64,000 bases of DNA from Alphaproteobacteria bacterium (GTDB lineage Bacteria; Pseudomonadota; Alphaproteobacteria; MPNO01; VGEU01). The stretch spans positions 1-64,000 of the forward strand of contig VGEU01000004.1 in NCBI GenBank assembly GCA_016869145.1. Reading direction: 5' to 3'. Numbering within the stretch: the stretch's first letter is position 1; each line of letters starts with the position of its first letter. The position numbers and the translations under genes are program-made. The notes under the pieces are model-generated. The model made no database searches, was not told the origin of the DNA, and saw only the letters and a list, made by a program, of their open reading frames with translations. Of the stretch, positions 9,941 through 19,938 are shown in pieces.

Positions 9941-10192
9941 ATGAGCAACCGGCTGGAAGTCCCCGTCACCGAGCGCATGCCGATCCGGAACGATTGGATC
10001 GAGGTCGAGCATGCCGCGCACCAGGCCCGGGCCGAGGCGTTCGCCCAGCTGTTCAAGACGATGAGCAACCGGCTGGAAGCGCCCGTCTTGGAAGCCCCCG
10101 TGACCGAGCGCACGCTGATCCGGAACGATTGGATCCAGGCCGAGCGCATCGCGCGCCAGGCCCGCGCCGAGGCATTCGCCCAAATGATGCGG
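9941..10192 (+). repeat. ~120-bp direct tandem duplication (unit 1 9941-10060; unit 2 10061-~10192 with a 12-bp insertion)
   Basis: Both units begin atgagcaaccggctggaag and share atccggaacgattggatc and caggcccg[g/c]gccgaggc[g/a]ttcgccca. Confidence 0.92.
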
Positions 10193-10282
10193 CGGCTCTT
10201 CGCCCGGCTCGCGCCGACCCCGAGCAAGGCGCGCGCGGAGCGTACGCCGCTGGTGCCGCGCTACATCTCGGGCGTCTTGTGA
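9941..10282 (+). CDS. small alphaproteobacterial hypothetical protein with internal tandem repeat
   Basis: MSNRLEVPVTERMPIRNDWIEVEHAAHQARAEAFAQLFKT / MSNRLEAPVLEAPVTERTLIRNDWIQAERIARQARAEAFAQ; SD-like AGGAGG-type sequence upstream. Confidence 0.7.
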   Translation: MSNRLEVPVTERMPIRNDWIEVEHAAHQARAEAFAQLFKTMSNRLEAPVLEAPVTERTLIRNDWIQAERIARQARAEAFAQMMRRLFARLAPTPSKARAERTPLVPRYISGVL

Positions 10283-10313
10283 GCGCGGGAAAGCCTTGAG
10301 CGCGGGAAAGCCT
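10281..10313. repeat. 17-bp tandem repeat gagcgcgggaaagcct(t) x2
   Basis: gagcgcgggaaagcctt/gagcgcgggaaagcct read directly at the 3' end of the repeat gene. Confidence 0.9.
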
Positions 10314-11124
10314 ACTGGGCGGTGCAGACCGGCCGCTTGTAGTACTCGATCTCGCGGAGACGGGCGCGCACGGAGAACTCGGCGAAGCGGATGACGAAAT
10401 CATCCGCGACGCCGTTGTCGTAGAGGCGGAGCCCGATCTCGTGGTAGGGTTGCGCGTCGCTGGAACCGATCGGAAAGAAGGCCATCTGCACAGACCAGGA
10501 GCGGCGGTCGGCGAGCGTCGCCTGGGCGCCGGTCGTCGCCTTGGACGGCGCGATCGCCGGTCCGATGACGGCGTTGATCTCGAACGCGCCGTCCTCGCTC
10601 AATCCGTCGAACACCGGACGGGCGATGATCGTCGGCGCCTTCTCGGTCAGCTTGAGGAGGAGCTCGGTGTGGGCGATCGGGAACATCGTGCCGCGCGGCA
10701 GGTCGATCCGCTTCGCCTCGGGCTGCTCGAAGACCGCGATGCCCTTCTTGCCGTCGGCGAGACGGGCCATGCCCTCGATCGCCTCGATCACCTGGTCGTC
10801 GGTCAAATTGCGGACGTTGAAATGGTACTCGGTGCCGTTGCGCGATTCCCACGTCGTCACGTTCGAGGTGATGCGCCCGGCGCTCCCGGTCGTGTAGGCG
10901 ACGTCGAGCGCGAACTGGTGATTGAACACCCAGCCGTCACAGTCTTCGGTCCAGTCGGCGTGCATCTCGCCCGAGACGGTCGCGATGCCGCTGCCCTGGC
11001 GCGCCGACATCATGGTGAGGGCATAGAGCGCCTGATGCGGCACGAACTCGGTCGCGCGGCCCGGCGCCGGGATCGCGCCCGCGACGAGGCCGGTCAGCAG
11101 TCCGGCGAGGAGAAATTGGCGCAC
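10312..11124 (-). CDS. DUF1849 family cell envelope integrity protein (EipB-like)
   Basis: EFVPHQALYALTMMSARQGSGIATVSGEMHADWTEDCDGWVFNHQFALDVAYT...; signal peptide; GTG start at 11124 (ATG 11184 alternative). Confidence 0.82.
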   Translation of the reverse strand: MRQFLLAGLLTGLVAGAIPAPGRATEFVPHQALYALTMMSARQGSGIATVSGEMHADWTEDCDGWVFNHQFALDVAYTTGSAGRITSNVTTWESRNGTEYHFNVRNLTDDQVIEAIEGMARLADGKKGIAVFEQPEAKRIDLPRGTMFPIAHTELLLKLTEKAPTIIARPVFDGLSEDGAFEINAVIGPAIAPSKATTGAQATLADRRSWSVQMAFFPIGSSDAQPYHEIGLRLYDNGVADDFVIRFAEFSVRARLREIEYYKRPVCTAQ

Positions 11125-11390
11125 CGTGAGGTCCTTGATCGCAGCATGGCGGCGGGCGCGCGGCGCGGATCGCCGCGACCGCATCCGGAATATGTGGTGG
11201 CGGGCGGCGGCGATCCAGGCGGTGCGACCGGGCAATCCGTGCCCGTCGGCCGTGGCAGCGCTTGCCCGCCGGCAATATCTGCCCAATGGCGGCGGCGCGC
11301 AACGTGTTGATTCGGCATCGGCCGGTCCTGGCACGCGGCTTGCGATGAATTTCGGGACGACGTCCCCGTAGTGCTGGCCGGAGTTGGTTG

Positions 11391-12104
11391 ATGGCCCCGC
11401 CGATGCCCGAGTTCACGACCACCGATCCCGAGATCGCCGATGCGCTCGGGCTGATCGCGACCGAGCTCGCGCGCACGCTTCCCGACGAGGCCGAGCCCGG
11501 ACGCGCCGCGCTCCTCGAGCGCGCGCTCGCCTATGCCGCGGCCGCCGAACGGCGGATCGCCGATCAGGAGCGGCGGATCGCCTTTCTCGAGGGCCTCTCG
11601 ACCACCGACGAGTTGACCGGGCTCCTCAACCGGCGCGGCTTCATCCAACAGCTCAAGCGCGTCCTCGCCGGCGCGCGCCGCTACGGCGAGACGGGGCTTC
11701 TCATCTATTGCGACCTCGACAACCTGAAGCGCGTCAACGATCGCTGGGGCCATGCCGCCGGCGATGCGCTGATCAAGCGCGCCGCCACGACGCTCGCCTC
11801 CTCCGTCCGCGAGAGCGACATCGTCGGCCGGCTCGGCGGCGACGAGTTCGGCGTGATCCTGATCCAGACCAGCCGCCGCGACGGCGCCAAACGGGCCCGC
11901 ACGCTGCAATGGCTGCTCGAGCGCACCTCGATCGGCGTCGAGGGCGTCGAGGTCCTGCTCAAGGCGAGCCTCGGCTACGAGGCCTGCGGGCCCGAGGACG
12001 GGGTCGAGGGCCTGATCGCGCGCGCCGACATGGCGATGTACGAGATCAAGCGGCGCCGCCGCGCCGCCGCCGAGAAGGCGATGGCGCGGACCGCGGCGGA
12101 ATAG
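11391..12104 (+). CDS. GGDEF domain diguanylate cyclase
   Basis: LSTTDELTGLLNRRGF... RESDIVGRLGGDEFGVIL (RxxD I-site plus GGDEF). Confidence 0.93.
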   Translation: MAPPMPEFTTTDPEIADALGLIATELARTLPDEAEPGRAALLERALAYAAAAERRIADQERRIAFLEGLSTTDELTGLLNRRGFIQQLKRVLAGARRYGETGLLIYCDLDNLKRVNDRWGHAAGDALIKRAATTLASSVRESDIVGRLGGDEFGVILIQTSRRDGAKRARTLQWLLERTSIGVEGVEVLLKASLGYEACGPEDGVEGLIARADMAMYEIKRRRRAAAEKAMARTAAE

Positions 12105-12110
12105 AGTAGT

Positions 12111-12467
12111 TCAGCGTCGCGCCAGCGCCGGCCCGGTTGCGGGCACGGTCGGGAAGTAGGTCGCATCGAAGGCGGCGTGCTCGTCCGCGGCCGGCCGGCC
12201 GTCGGCATCCCGATAGCCCACGATTTCGGGTCCCTGCTCCCAGTCCTTGGCGAGCGCGAGGAGCCTGTTCCCTTCGCCCTCGAGATAGTCGCGGCAGACC
12301 GGCGCCATCACGGCGAGACGGAACAGCGAGCAATCCCGCTCGGATGCCGCCGAGATCGCCTGATCGGGGAGGCTCTTTCCCGTCGAGACGATCGACATGC
12401 CCGACAGCGTCACGACGGTGAGCGCCGCGGCGGGCGGGAGAAGACAGCCGCCGAGGAGAAGCGGCAA
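12111..12467 (-). CDS. small putative lipoprotein of unknown function
   Basis: LPLLLGGC lipobox; conserved-looking ERDCSLFRLAVMAPVCRDY; start codon uncertain (upstream in-frame CTG near the aspS stop). Confidence 0.6.
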   Translation of the reverse strand: MPLLLGGCLLPPAAALTVVTLSGMSIVSTGKSLPDQAISAASERDCSLFRLAVMAPVCRDYLEGEGNRLLALAKDWEQGPEIVGYRDADGRPAADEHAAFDATYFPTVPATGPALARR

Positions 12468-12496
12468 GGCGACGATCGTCCAGCGGTTCAGGCCGT

Positions 12497-14281
12497 TCAG
12501 CCCTTTTTTTCCGGTGCCGGCGCGAGCCGGATATGGAGTTCCTCGAGACGGTCGGCCGGCACCGTCGCGGGCGCCTGCATCATCAGGTCCTGCGCCTGCT
12601 GGTTCATCGGGAACATGGTGATCTCGCGGATATTGGCCTCGTCGGCGATCAGCATGACGATGCGGTCGATCCCGGGTGCCGAGCCGCCATGCGGCGGGGC
12701 GCCGAATTTGAGCGCGCTCAGCATGCCGCCGAAGCGGCTCTCGACCTCGTCCTTGCCGTAGCCGGCGATCGCGAAGGCCTTGTACATGATATCGGGGCGA
12801 TGGTTGCGGATCGCGCCCGACGACAACTCGACGCCATTGCAGACGATGTCGTACTGGAATGCCTTGATGGTCAGCGGATCCTGTTTCTCGAGTGCGTCGA
12901 GCCCGCCCTGCGGCATCGAGAAAGGGTTGTGGCTGAATTCGATCTTGCCGGTCTTGTCGTCGCGCTCGTACATCGGGAAGTCGGTGATCCAGCAGAACTT
13001 AAACGGCGTCCGGTCGATCAGCCCGAGCTCGTCGCCGAGGCGGTTCCGCGCGAGGCCGGCGAACTTGCGCGCGCGGCCCGGCTGGTCGCAGGCGAAGAAC
13101 ACGGCATCGCCCTCGCCGGCGCCCGTGATCGCCTTGAGCCGGGCAATGCGCCCGGCGTCGAGGAAGCGCGCGATCGGCCCCTTCGCCTCGCCGCCCTCGA
13201 AGGTGATATAGCCGAGCCCGCCCGCGCCCTCGGCCTTCGCCCAGTCCTGCAGCTTGTCGAAGAAGCTCCGCGGCCGCGATGCGGCGCCAGGCGCGGGGAT
13301 CGCGACGACGATCGCACCCTTCGGGATCTGGTTAGCGAAGGTCTTGAACTCGGTGCCCTGCCACACCTCGGAGACGTCGGCGAGCAGGATCGGGTTGCGG
13401 AGATCGGGCTTGTCGGAGCCGTATTTCGCCATCGCCTCGTCGAACGGGATGCGCGGGAAGGGGAGCGGCGTCACCGGACGGCCGCCGCCGAACTCGACGA
13501 ACACGCCGTGCAGCACCGGCTCGATCGCCGCGAACACATCGTCCTGCGTCACATACGACATCTCGAAATCGAGCTGGTAGAACTCGCCCGGCGATCGGTC
13601 GGCGCGCGCGTCCTCGTCGCGGAAGCAGGGCGCGATCTGGAAATAGCGATCGAAGCCCGCGATCATGATGAGCTGCTTGAACTGCTGCGGCGCCTGCGGC
13701 AGGGCGTAGAAATGGCCGGGATGGAGACGGCTCGGCACCAGGAAGTCGCGCGCGCCCTCGGGCGAGGTCGCGGTCAGGATCGGCGTCTGGAACTCGGTGA
13801 AACCCTGCTCGATCATGCGCCGGCGGATCGAGGCGATGACCTGCGAGCGCAACAGGATCTTGCGGTGGACCTTCTCGCGCCGGAGATCGAGGAAGCGGTA
13901 GCGAAGCCGGACCTCCTCGCCATAGTCGCGGTCGCTGTTGACCTCGAGCGGCAGCGGCTCGGCGGTCGATTCGATGCGGAAGTCGGCGATCGCGACCTCG
14001 ACCGCGCCGGTCGGAAGCTGCGGATTGACGGTGTCGGCCGAGCGCGGAACGACCTTGCCCGTGACGATGACGACGAACTCGAGGCGGGCCTTCTCGACCT
14101 CGGGGAAGACCGCGCTCGAGGTGTCGACGACGCACTGGGTGAGGCCGTGATGGTCGCGGAGATCGAGGAACAAAAGGTGACCATGATCGCGCTTGCGGTG
14201 CACCCATCCCGACAGGCGGACGGTCTTTCCGGCATCGGACGGGCGCAACGCGCCGCAGGTGTGGGTGCGATAGGCATGCAT
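12497..14281 (-). CDS. aspS: aspartate--tRNA ligase
   Basis: [69 protein letters not shown] class II motif. Confidence 0.97.
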   Translation of the reverse strand: MHAYRTHTCGALRPSDAGKTVRLSGWVHRKRDHGHLLFLDLRDHHGLTQCVVDTSSAVFPEVEKARLEFVVIVTGKVVPRSADTVNPQLPTGAVEVAIADFRIESTAEPLPLEVNSDRDYGEEVRLRYRFLDLRREKVHRKILLRSQVIASIRRRMIEQGFTEFQTPILTATSPEGARDFLVPSRLHPGHFYALPQAPQQFKQLIMIAGFDRYFQIAPCFRDEDARADRSPGEFYQLDFEMSYVTQDDVFAAIEPVLHGVFVEFGGGRPVTPLPFPRIPFDEAMAKYGSDKPDLRNPILLADVSEVWQGTEFKTFANQIPKGAIVVAIPAPGAASRPRSFFDKLQDWAKAEGAGGLGYITFEGGEAKGPIARFLDAGRIARLKAITGAGEGDAVFFACDQPGRARKFAGLARNRLGDELGLIDRTPFKFCWITDFPMYERDDKTGKIEFSHNPFSMPQGGLDALEKQDPLTIKAFQYDIVCNGVELSSGAIRNHRPDIMYKAFAIAGYGKDEVESRFGGMLSALKFGAPPHGGSAPGIDRIVMLIADEANIREITMFPMNQQAQDLMMQAPATVPADRLEELHIRLAPAPEKKG

Positions 14282-14409
14282 CGGTAGGCCTCGGCGGAAA
14301 ACGGCGCGGCGACGGCCGCGAGAAGCACACGGAACGCCTTGTTCTGTCAAGTTTTTCGGGTCGCGGCGAGGGTCCAGGCGAAGGGCCTGACGGGCGCCCG
14401 GGCGTCCCT

Positions 14410-14437
14410 TTGCCACCCCCCTGATTCTGTGTATAGC
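14410..14437 (+). promoter_or_regulatory. candidate sigma-70 promoter of rnd (TTGCCA-N16-TATAGC), predicting a leaderless or near-leaderless mRNA
   Basis: -10 ends at 14437 and the rnd ATG is at 14445. Confidence 0.5.
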
Positions 14438-14444
14438 ATGCGTC

Positions 14445-15599
14445 ATGAATCTGATCACGGAAAGCGAACCCCTCGCCGCCTTCGCCAAGAGGGCCGCGAA
14501 GGCCGAGTTCATCACCGTCGATACCGAGTTCCTGCGCGACAAGACCTACTGGCCGAAACTGTGCCTGATCCAGATCGCGACGCCCGAGGAGGCGGTCGCC
14601 GTCGATACGCTCGCGCCCGACGTCGATCTCGGCCCCGTGCTCAAGCTCCTCCTCGCGCCGAAGCCGCTCAAGGTCTTCCACGCCGCGCGCCAGGACATCG
14701 AGATCTTCCATCGCCTGTCGGGCAAGGTGCCGGCCCCCCTGTTCGACACCCAGATCGCGGCGATGGTGTGCGGGTTCGGCGAGGCCGTTTCCTACGAGAG
14801 CCTCGCCTCGCGGCTCGCCAAGGCGCGCATCGACAAGACGATGCGCTTCACCGACTGGGCGCGGCGCCCGCTCACCAAGAAGCAGCTCGACTACGCCATC
14901 GCCGACGTCACCCATCTCCGCCTCGTCTACCAGAAACTCTCCGACCGGCTCGAGAAGAGCGGGCGAACCGAGTGGGTCGCCGAGGAGCTCGCGAAGCTCA
15001 CCGACCCCGAGACCTACACCATCGATCCGCAGGAATCCTGGCGCCGCATCCGCTCCAAGGGCTCGAAGCCGCGCTATCTCGCCGTGCTGCGCGGGCTCGC
15101 CGCCTGGCGCGAGCGCGAGGCGCAGCGCCGCGACATCCCGCGGAGCCGGGTCATGCGCGACGAGACGATCGCCGAGATCGCCGCGCACGCGCCGACCACG
15201 CTCGAGGAGCTCGCCGCGCTCCGGAGCGCGACCGGCGAGCACACGCGCGGGCGCGTCGCGTCCGAGATCATCGCGATCGTCAACGAGGCGCTCAATCTTC
15301 CCGAGGATGCGTTGCCGCGGGTTCCCTCGCGCGAGGAGAACCTCCCCAATGCCGGGCCGTCGATCGAGCTCATGAAGGTGCTGCTCAAGCTCAAATGCGA
15401 GATGCACGGCGTCGCGCAGAAGCTGGTCGCGACGAGCGACGACATCGAGGCGCTGGCACGCGACGACGAGGCCGACGTGCCGGCGCTCCACGGTTGGCGA
15501 CGCGAGCTGTTCGGCGAGGACGCGCTCGCGCTCAAGCATGGCCGCATCGCGCTCACCACCAACGGCATGCGCCTCAAGGTCGTGCCCATTGAGCGCTGA
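14445..15599 (+). CDS. rnd: ribonuclease D
   Basis: [29 protein letters not shown] exonuclease motif; C-terminal HRDC-like region. Confidence 0.95.
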   Translation: MNLITESEPLAAFAKRAAKAEFITVDTEFLRDKTYWPKLCLIQIATPEEAVAVDTLAPDVDLGPVLKLLLAPKPLKVFHAARQDIEIFHRLSGKVPAPLFDTQIAAMVCGFGEAVSYESLASRLAKARIDKTMRFTDWARRPLTKKQLDYAIADVTHLRLVYQKLSDRLEKSGRTEWVAEELAKLTDPETYTIDPQESWRRIRSKGSKPRYLAVLRGLAAWREREAQRRDIPRSRVMRDETIAEIAAHAPTTLEELAALRSATGEHTRGRVASEIIAIVNEALNLPEDALPRVPSREENLPNAGPSIELMKVLLKLKCEMHGVAQKLVATSDDIEALARDDEADVPALHGWRRELFGEDALALKHGRIALTTNGMRLKVVPIER

Positions 15600-16323
15600 C
15601 GCGCCGGGCCGGACCGCGCTCGCGATCCGGCACGTCGCCTTCGAGGACTTGGGCCTCCTCGAACCGCTCCTCGCCGCGCGCGGCCTCACAGTGCGCTATG
15701 TCGAGGCGGGCGTCGACGACCTCGCGGCGATCGATCCCCTGGAGCCTCGGCTGATCGTGATCCTGGGCGGGCCGATCGGCGTCTACGAGGCGGGCGATTA
15801 TCCCTGGATCGGCGATGAGATCCGCCTCGTCGCCCGCCGGCTCGGCGCCGACCGGCCGACGCTCGGCCTCTGCCTCGGCGCGCAGATGATGGCGGCAGCA
15901 CTCGGTGCGCGCGTCTATCCGATGGGCGTCAAGGAAATCGGCTGGTCGCCGCTCAACCTGACCGCGGCGGGACGCCAATCCGCGCTCGCGCCGCTCGATG
16001 GCGCCGAGACCGCCGTTCTCCATTGGCACGGCGACACGTTCGACCTCCCCGCCGGCGCGACGTGCCTCGCCTCGACCGCGATCTGCGCCAACCAGGCGTT
16101 CGCCTGGGGAAGCCGGGCGCTCGCGCTCCAGTTCCATCCCGAGGTGACGGCCGAGGGCGTCGAGCGCTGGCTGATCGGTCACACGCTCGAGATCGCGACC
16201 GCGCCGGGCGTCTCGGTCGCCGGGCTTCGCGCCGACACGCAACGCTGGGCGCCGGTCTGTCTTCGCCAGGGTGCGGCCGCATTCGGCACCTGGCTCGACC
16301 GCGTGCTCCGCGCGCCCACGTGA
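15589..16323 (+). CDS. class I glutamine amidotransferase (GMP synthase-like) family protein
   Basis: LGLCLGAQMMAAALG nucleophile Cys motif and FHPEV His/Glu motif; TTG start overlapping rnd 3' end. Confidence 0.85.
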   Translation: MSADAPGRTALAIRHVAFEDLGLLEPLLAARGLTVRYVEAGVDDLAAIDPLEPRLIVILGGPIGVYEAGDYPWIGDEIRLVARRLGADRPTLGLCLGAQMMAAALGARVYPMGVKEIGWSPLNLTAAGRQSALAPLDGAETAVLHWHGDTFDLPAGATCLASTAICANQAFAWGSRALALQFHPEVTAEGVERWLIGHTLEIATAPGVSVAGLRADTQRWAPVCLRQGAAAFGTWLDRVLRAPT

Positions 16324-17585
16324 CCAACCGCCCGCGCGCAATCGAACGGCCCGGCGATGGGCGTCGCCGCGGTGGCCGGCGCGCGATCCTCGCGATCGCC
16401 CTCCTCCTCGCCGTCGTCGGGATCGGCACGGCGGTCTGGGCCCTCCTCGATGGCCGCCGTCTGACCGCGCCCGAGACACTCGGCCCGCCGATCCGGATCA
16501 CGACACCGGCGGGCGATCGCGTGTTCCTCCTGACCGGGCAGTGGGTGACCTGGCACGAGCGCGCGGGCTCGGGCCGCACGTCCGCCATCGTCCGCACGAT
16601 CACCGATCTCCACGTCGAACTGTGGGCGTTCGATGCCGCGAGCGCGGCGACCCTGTGGCGGCGCCGGATCGAGACCCAGCGCGACGGGTCCAAGCGCGGC
16701 GACGGGGCGGCGATCGAGGCGACCAATCCTCCGCTCGCCGGCAAGCTGTCGCGCGAGACCCATTTCTATGCCTTCGACGGCGACGGGCTCCGCATCACCG
16801 CGACCGATGCACGGATGTGGCGGATCGATCCGAAGACGCTCGCCGCCCGCCCGGCCCGCGGCGGAGCGCTCGTGCCGTTCCGCGCCGACGGCGACGAGGT
16901 GCCGCCCGCCTACCACACCCCGAACGCGAGCTACACCTTCCAGGCGCGCGGTCTCGATCTCGGTCGCCACTGGCTCGGCGTCCTGACGGACGACGAAGCG
17001 GCCCGGCTGAGCGCCCCGCCGGCCGGCGCGACGCGGATCGCCGAGATGGGCCCGGCGCCGCTCGCCGCGTTCTCGTCGCCGGGGCGATACCGGCTGTGGT
17101 CGGCGCGCGTCGACCATGTCTCCGCCGCGCCGCCGGACTGGCCGCGCCACTTGCCCGACAACTGGGGAACGAGGGCCCGCTTCTCCGCCTTCGCGCCCTT
17201 GCCGGCGAGCCCGGAGTTCCTCCAGGCGGGCCTGTTCGGCCGCTATGTCGTGAACGGCGCGCGGCCGATCTGGCTCCGCGATCCCGACAGCGTGCTCGTC
17301 CTCCACCGCGACAAGCTCGGCGAGGAGGGCAAGCTCAGGCTCACCCGCGTCGCCGGGCCGGAGGGACGCGTCGTGTGGGACGCGGCCCTGCCGCTCTCAG
17401 TTCTCCAGGCGGTGATGCCGGGTACGAAGACGATCGTGCTCTATGGGCGGCTTTTCCAGCCCCAGACCGGCGCGGCCCGGCGCGATCCGATGCACACCGC
17501 ACGCGAGGTTCTGGTCGTCGTCGATCTCGTCTCGGGCGCCGTCCACACCCACGACCAGAGCGCGGCGGCCGAACGCATGCGGTGA
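16320..17585 (+). CDS. membrane-anchored hypothetical protein (possibly PA2928 family)
   Basis: N-terminal TM AILAIALLLAVVGIGTAVWALL; repeats of beta-rich LWAFDAASAATLWRR type; GTG overlaps previous stop. Family call is from memory only. Confidence 0.6.
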   Translation: MTNRPRAIERPGDGRRRGGRRAILAIALLLAVVGIGTAVWALLDGRRLTAPETLGPPIRITTPAGDRVFLLTGQWVTWHERAGSGRTSAIVRTITDLHVELWAFDAASAATLWRRRIETQRDGSKRGDGAAIEATNPPLAGKLSRETHFYAFDGDGLRITATDARMWRIDPKTLAARPARGGALVPFRADGDEVPPAYHTPNASYTFQARGLDLGRHWLGVLTDDEAARLSAPPAGATRIAEMGPAPLAAFSSPGRYRLWSARVDHVSAAPPDWPRHLPDNWGTRARFSAFAPLPASPEFLQAGLFGRYVVNGARPIWLRDPDSVLVLHRDKLGEEGKLRLTRVAGPEGRVVWDAALPLSVLQAVMPGTKTIVLYGRLFQPQTGAARRDPMHTAREVLVVVDLVSGAVHTHDQSAAAERMR

Positions 17586-17681
17586 CGCGCGGGTCCAGGC
17601 CGAGAGGGATCGGGAAATTCGTCTGTACACGGATTATTTTTCCGGCTAGCGTCAGCCCCGCCACCATGATCGGAGCGCGCG

Positions 17682-18875
17682 ATGACGATAGAGGATCGGC
17701 CACGGGTTCTCGTGCTCGGCGGCGGCTATGCCGGGCTGACCGCCGCCGCGCGCCTCGGCGAGAGCGCGACCGGCTCGGTGACGCTCGTCGATCTCAAGGA
17801 CGAGTTCGTCGAGCGCATCCGGCTGCACGAGGTGGCCGCCGGCGCGACGCCGCGTGCGCTGCCCTATGCCCCGTTCCTCGCCCTGCGCGGCGTCGGATTC
17901 GAGCAGGCGAAGATCGCGATCCTCGATCCCGCCGCGCGCCTCGTCACGATCGACCGCCCGGACGGGACGCGTGCGGCGCTCGGCTATGACGTCCTCGTCT
18001 ATGCGCTTGGCAGCCGGACCGATCCCGGCGCCGTGCCCGGCGCCGCCCAATATGCGCACCGCCTCGACACGCTCGCCGAGGCGCGCGCGATCTGCCGGCG
18101 TCTCGCCGCCGGACCGCGCGGCACGCGCATCGTCATCGCCGGCGGCGGGCTCACCGCGATCGAGGCGGCGGCGGAGGTCGCGGAACGCTGGCCCGACCAC
18201 GCGGTGACGATCGCGGTCGGCGAGACGTTCGGCCCCGCCAGCACGCCGGGCGCGCTGTCGCCGGCGGCCATCGCCCATGTCGAGGCATGCTTCGCCCGCC
18301 TCGGCGTCCGCATCGTGCGGGCCCGCATCACGCGGCTTGCGCCGGATGCGGCGACGATCACGACCGGGGAGTCCCTCCCGTTCGACCTCGCGGTCTGGGC
18401 GGCGGGTTTCGGCGTGCCGTCGCTCGCGCGCGAGGCCGGCATCGCGGTCAACGCGCGCGGCCTCGTCGTCACCGACCATGCGCTCCGCTCGGTGAGCCAT
18501 CCCGACATCATCGCGATCGGCGATGCGGCCGAGGTGCGGACCGAGCCCGGCGGGCCGGCGCGGATGAGCTGCGCGGTCGGACGCCCGATGGGTGCGCACG
18601 GTGCGACGACGGTCGGCGCCGTCGCGACCGGTGCCATCCCGGCGCCGTTCGCCTTCGGCTACAGCTTCCGTTGCGTGAGCCTCGGGCGCGCGGACGGGTT
18701 GATCCAGTTCGTCGACGAAACCGATCGGCCGCTCGACAGCGTGTGGACGGGCGCCCGCGGCGCGCGGTGGAAGGAATATGTCTGCCGGCGCACGCTCAAC
18801 GGGATCGGGCTCGATCCCGAGCTCGGCCCGCCGCCCGACACGCCGCCGCCCCGCCCCGAACGGCGGCCGGCCTGA
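17682..18875 (+). CDS. NAD(P)/FAD-dependent oxidoreductase (NDH-2-like)
   Basis: RVLVLGGGYAGLTAAARL and RIVIAGGGLTAIEAAAEVA dinucleotide-binding motifs. Confidence 0.9.
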   Translation: MTIEDRPRVLVLGGGYAGLTAAARLGESATGSVTLVDLKDEFVERIRLHEVAAGATPRALPYAPFLALRGVGFEQAKIAILDPAARLVTIDRPDGTRAALGYDVLVYALGSRTDPGAVPGAAQYAHRLDTLAEARAICRRLAAGPRGTRIVIAGGGLTAIEAAAEVAERWPDHAVTIAVGETFGPASTPGALSPAAIAHVEACFARLGVRIVRARITRLAPDAATITTGESLPFDLAVWAAGFGVPSLAREAGIAVNARGLVVTDHALRSVSHPDIIAIGDAAEVRTEPGGPARMSCAVGRPMGAHGATTVGAVATGAIPAPFAFGYSFRCVSLGRADGLIQFVDETDRPLDSVWTGARGARWKEYVCRRTLNGIGLDPELGPPPDTPPPRPERRPA

Positions 18876-18880
18876 TCGCC

Positions 18881-19906
18881 TCAGGCCGCGCCGCGTGCGA
18901 TGCCGAGGCGCGGCATGATCTCGCGCGCGAAGGTCTCGAGCCCCTCGCGCATCGGATGGAAGTGGATCATGAAGATCTCGACACCCGCCGCCTCTAGGAC
19001 GCGCATGCGATCGGCGATCATGTCGGGCGTGCCGACCAGTCCGGGACCGAGCGCCCTCGCCGCGACCATCGAGACCGGGTCGCGTTTGCCGTAGGCCTCG
19101 AGTGCCTCCGCCTCGCGCTCGGCGGCGGCGAGGCTCTCCGCGCAGATCACGTGCGCGCTGATGCCGAAGCCGAGCGCGCGCCCATAGGACGCCGCGCGCG
19201 CCTTCATGTCCGCGACATCGCGCGCGATGGTCTCGAGGTTCTGCATCGCGAAGCCGTAATAGGGCTCGTAGGTGACGAACCAGACATCGGCGGTGCGTGC
19301 GACGACGTCGCGCCCGAGCGGGCTCCGGCTCGCGGCGTAGATCGGTGGATAGGGCTCGCGCACCGACTTGATCGGCAGGCTCGCGCCGCGGGCGCGGTAG
19401 AACTCGCCGTCGAGCGTGTAGCTCTCGCTCGTCCACAACCCCTTGATGACCTGGATGTACTCGTCCATGCGCCGGTAGCGGCCGTCCTCGGCATCGAGCG
19501 TCGCGCCGTTGCCGAACAGCTCGAACTCCTCCTTGTACCAGCCGTTGACGATGTTGAGCGCGAGACGCCCGGCGCTCACGCGGTCGAGCGCGGCGCCCAT
19601 CTTCGCGATCATCTGCGGATGCACGATGCCGGGATGGATCGCGACCATGAGCTCGATCGCGCGCGTCTCGCGCGCGAGCGCGGCGCCGACGATCCAGGCT
19701 TCGAGATCGGGACCGAGCAGCCGCTCGGCGATCAGCGTCGTCTCGAAGCCGATCGCCTCGGCGCGACGCACGATGTCGATCGCGAAGCGGAACGAGGGAT
19801 CCTCGGTGCGCGGACCGCCGCGCGTCTTGAGCTGCGCGATCGCCGCGTCCATCTCCGGCTCGGCCCGGATCGTGTGGGGGAGCGGGGTCCAGATTCCAAG
19901 TTTCAT
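18881..19906 (-). CDS. LLM class flavin-dependent oxidoreductase (SsuD/SfnG-like)
   Basis: MKLGIWTPLPH...; LALNIVNGWYKEEFELFG signature. Confidence 0.9.
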   Translation of the reverse strand: MKLGIWTPLPHTIRAEPEMDAAIAQLKTRGGPRTEDPSFRFAIDIVRRAEAIGFETTLIAERLLGPDLEAWIVGAALARETRAIELMVAIHPGIVHPQMIAKMGAALDRVSAGRLALNIVNGWYKEEFELFGNGATLDAEDGRYRRMDEYIQVIKGLWTSESYTLDGEFYRARGASLPIKSVREPYPPIYAASRSPLGRDVVARTADVWFVTYEPYYGFAMQNLETIARDVADMKARAASYGRALGFGISAHVICAESLAAAEREAEALEAYGKRDPVSMVAARALGPGLVGTPDMIADRMRVLEAAGVEIFMIHFHPMREGLETFAREIMPRLGIARGAA

Positions 19907-19938
19907 GACGGGTCTCCGCTGCAGGGCCGTCGCGCCGC

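Noticed and set aside
13332-15689. 785-aa minus ORF overlapping aspS and rnd
   Set aside because: Antisense to rnd then out-of-frame through aspS; no domain content.
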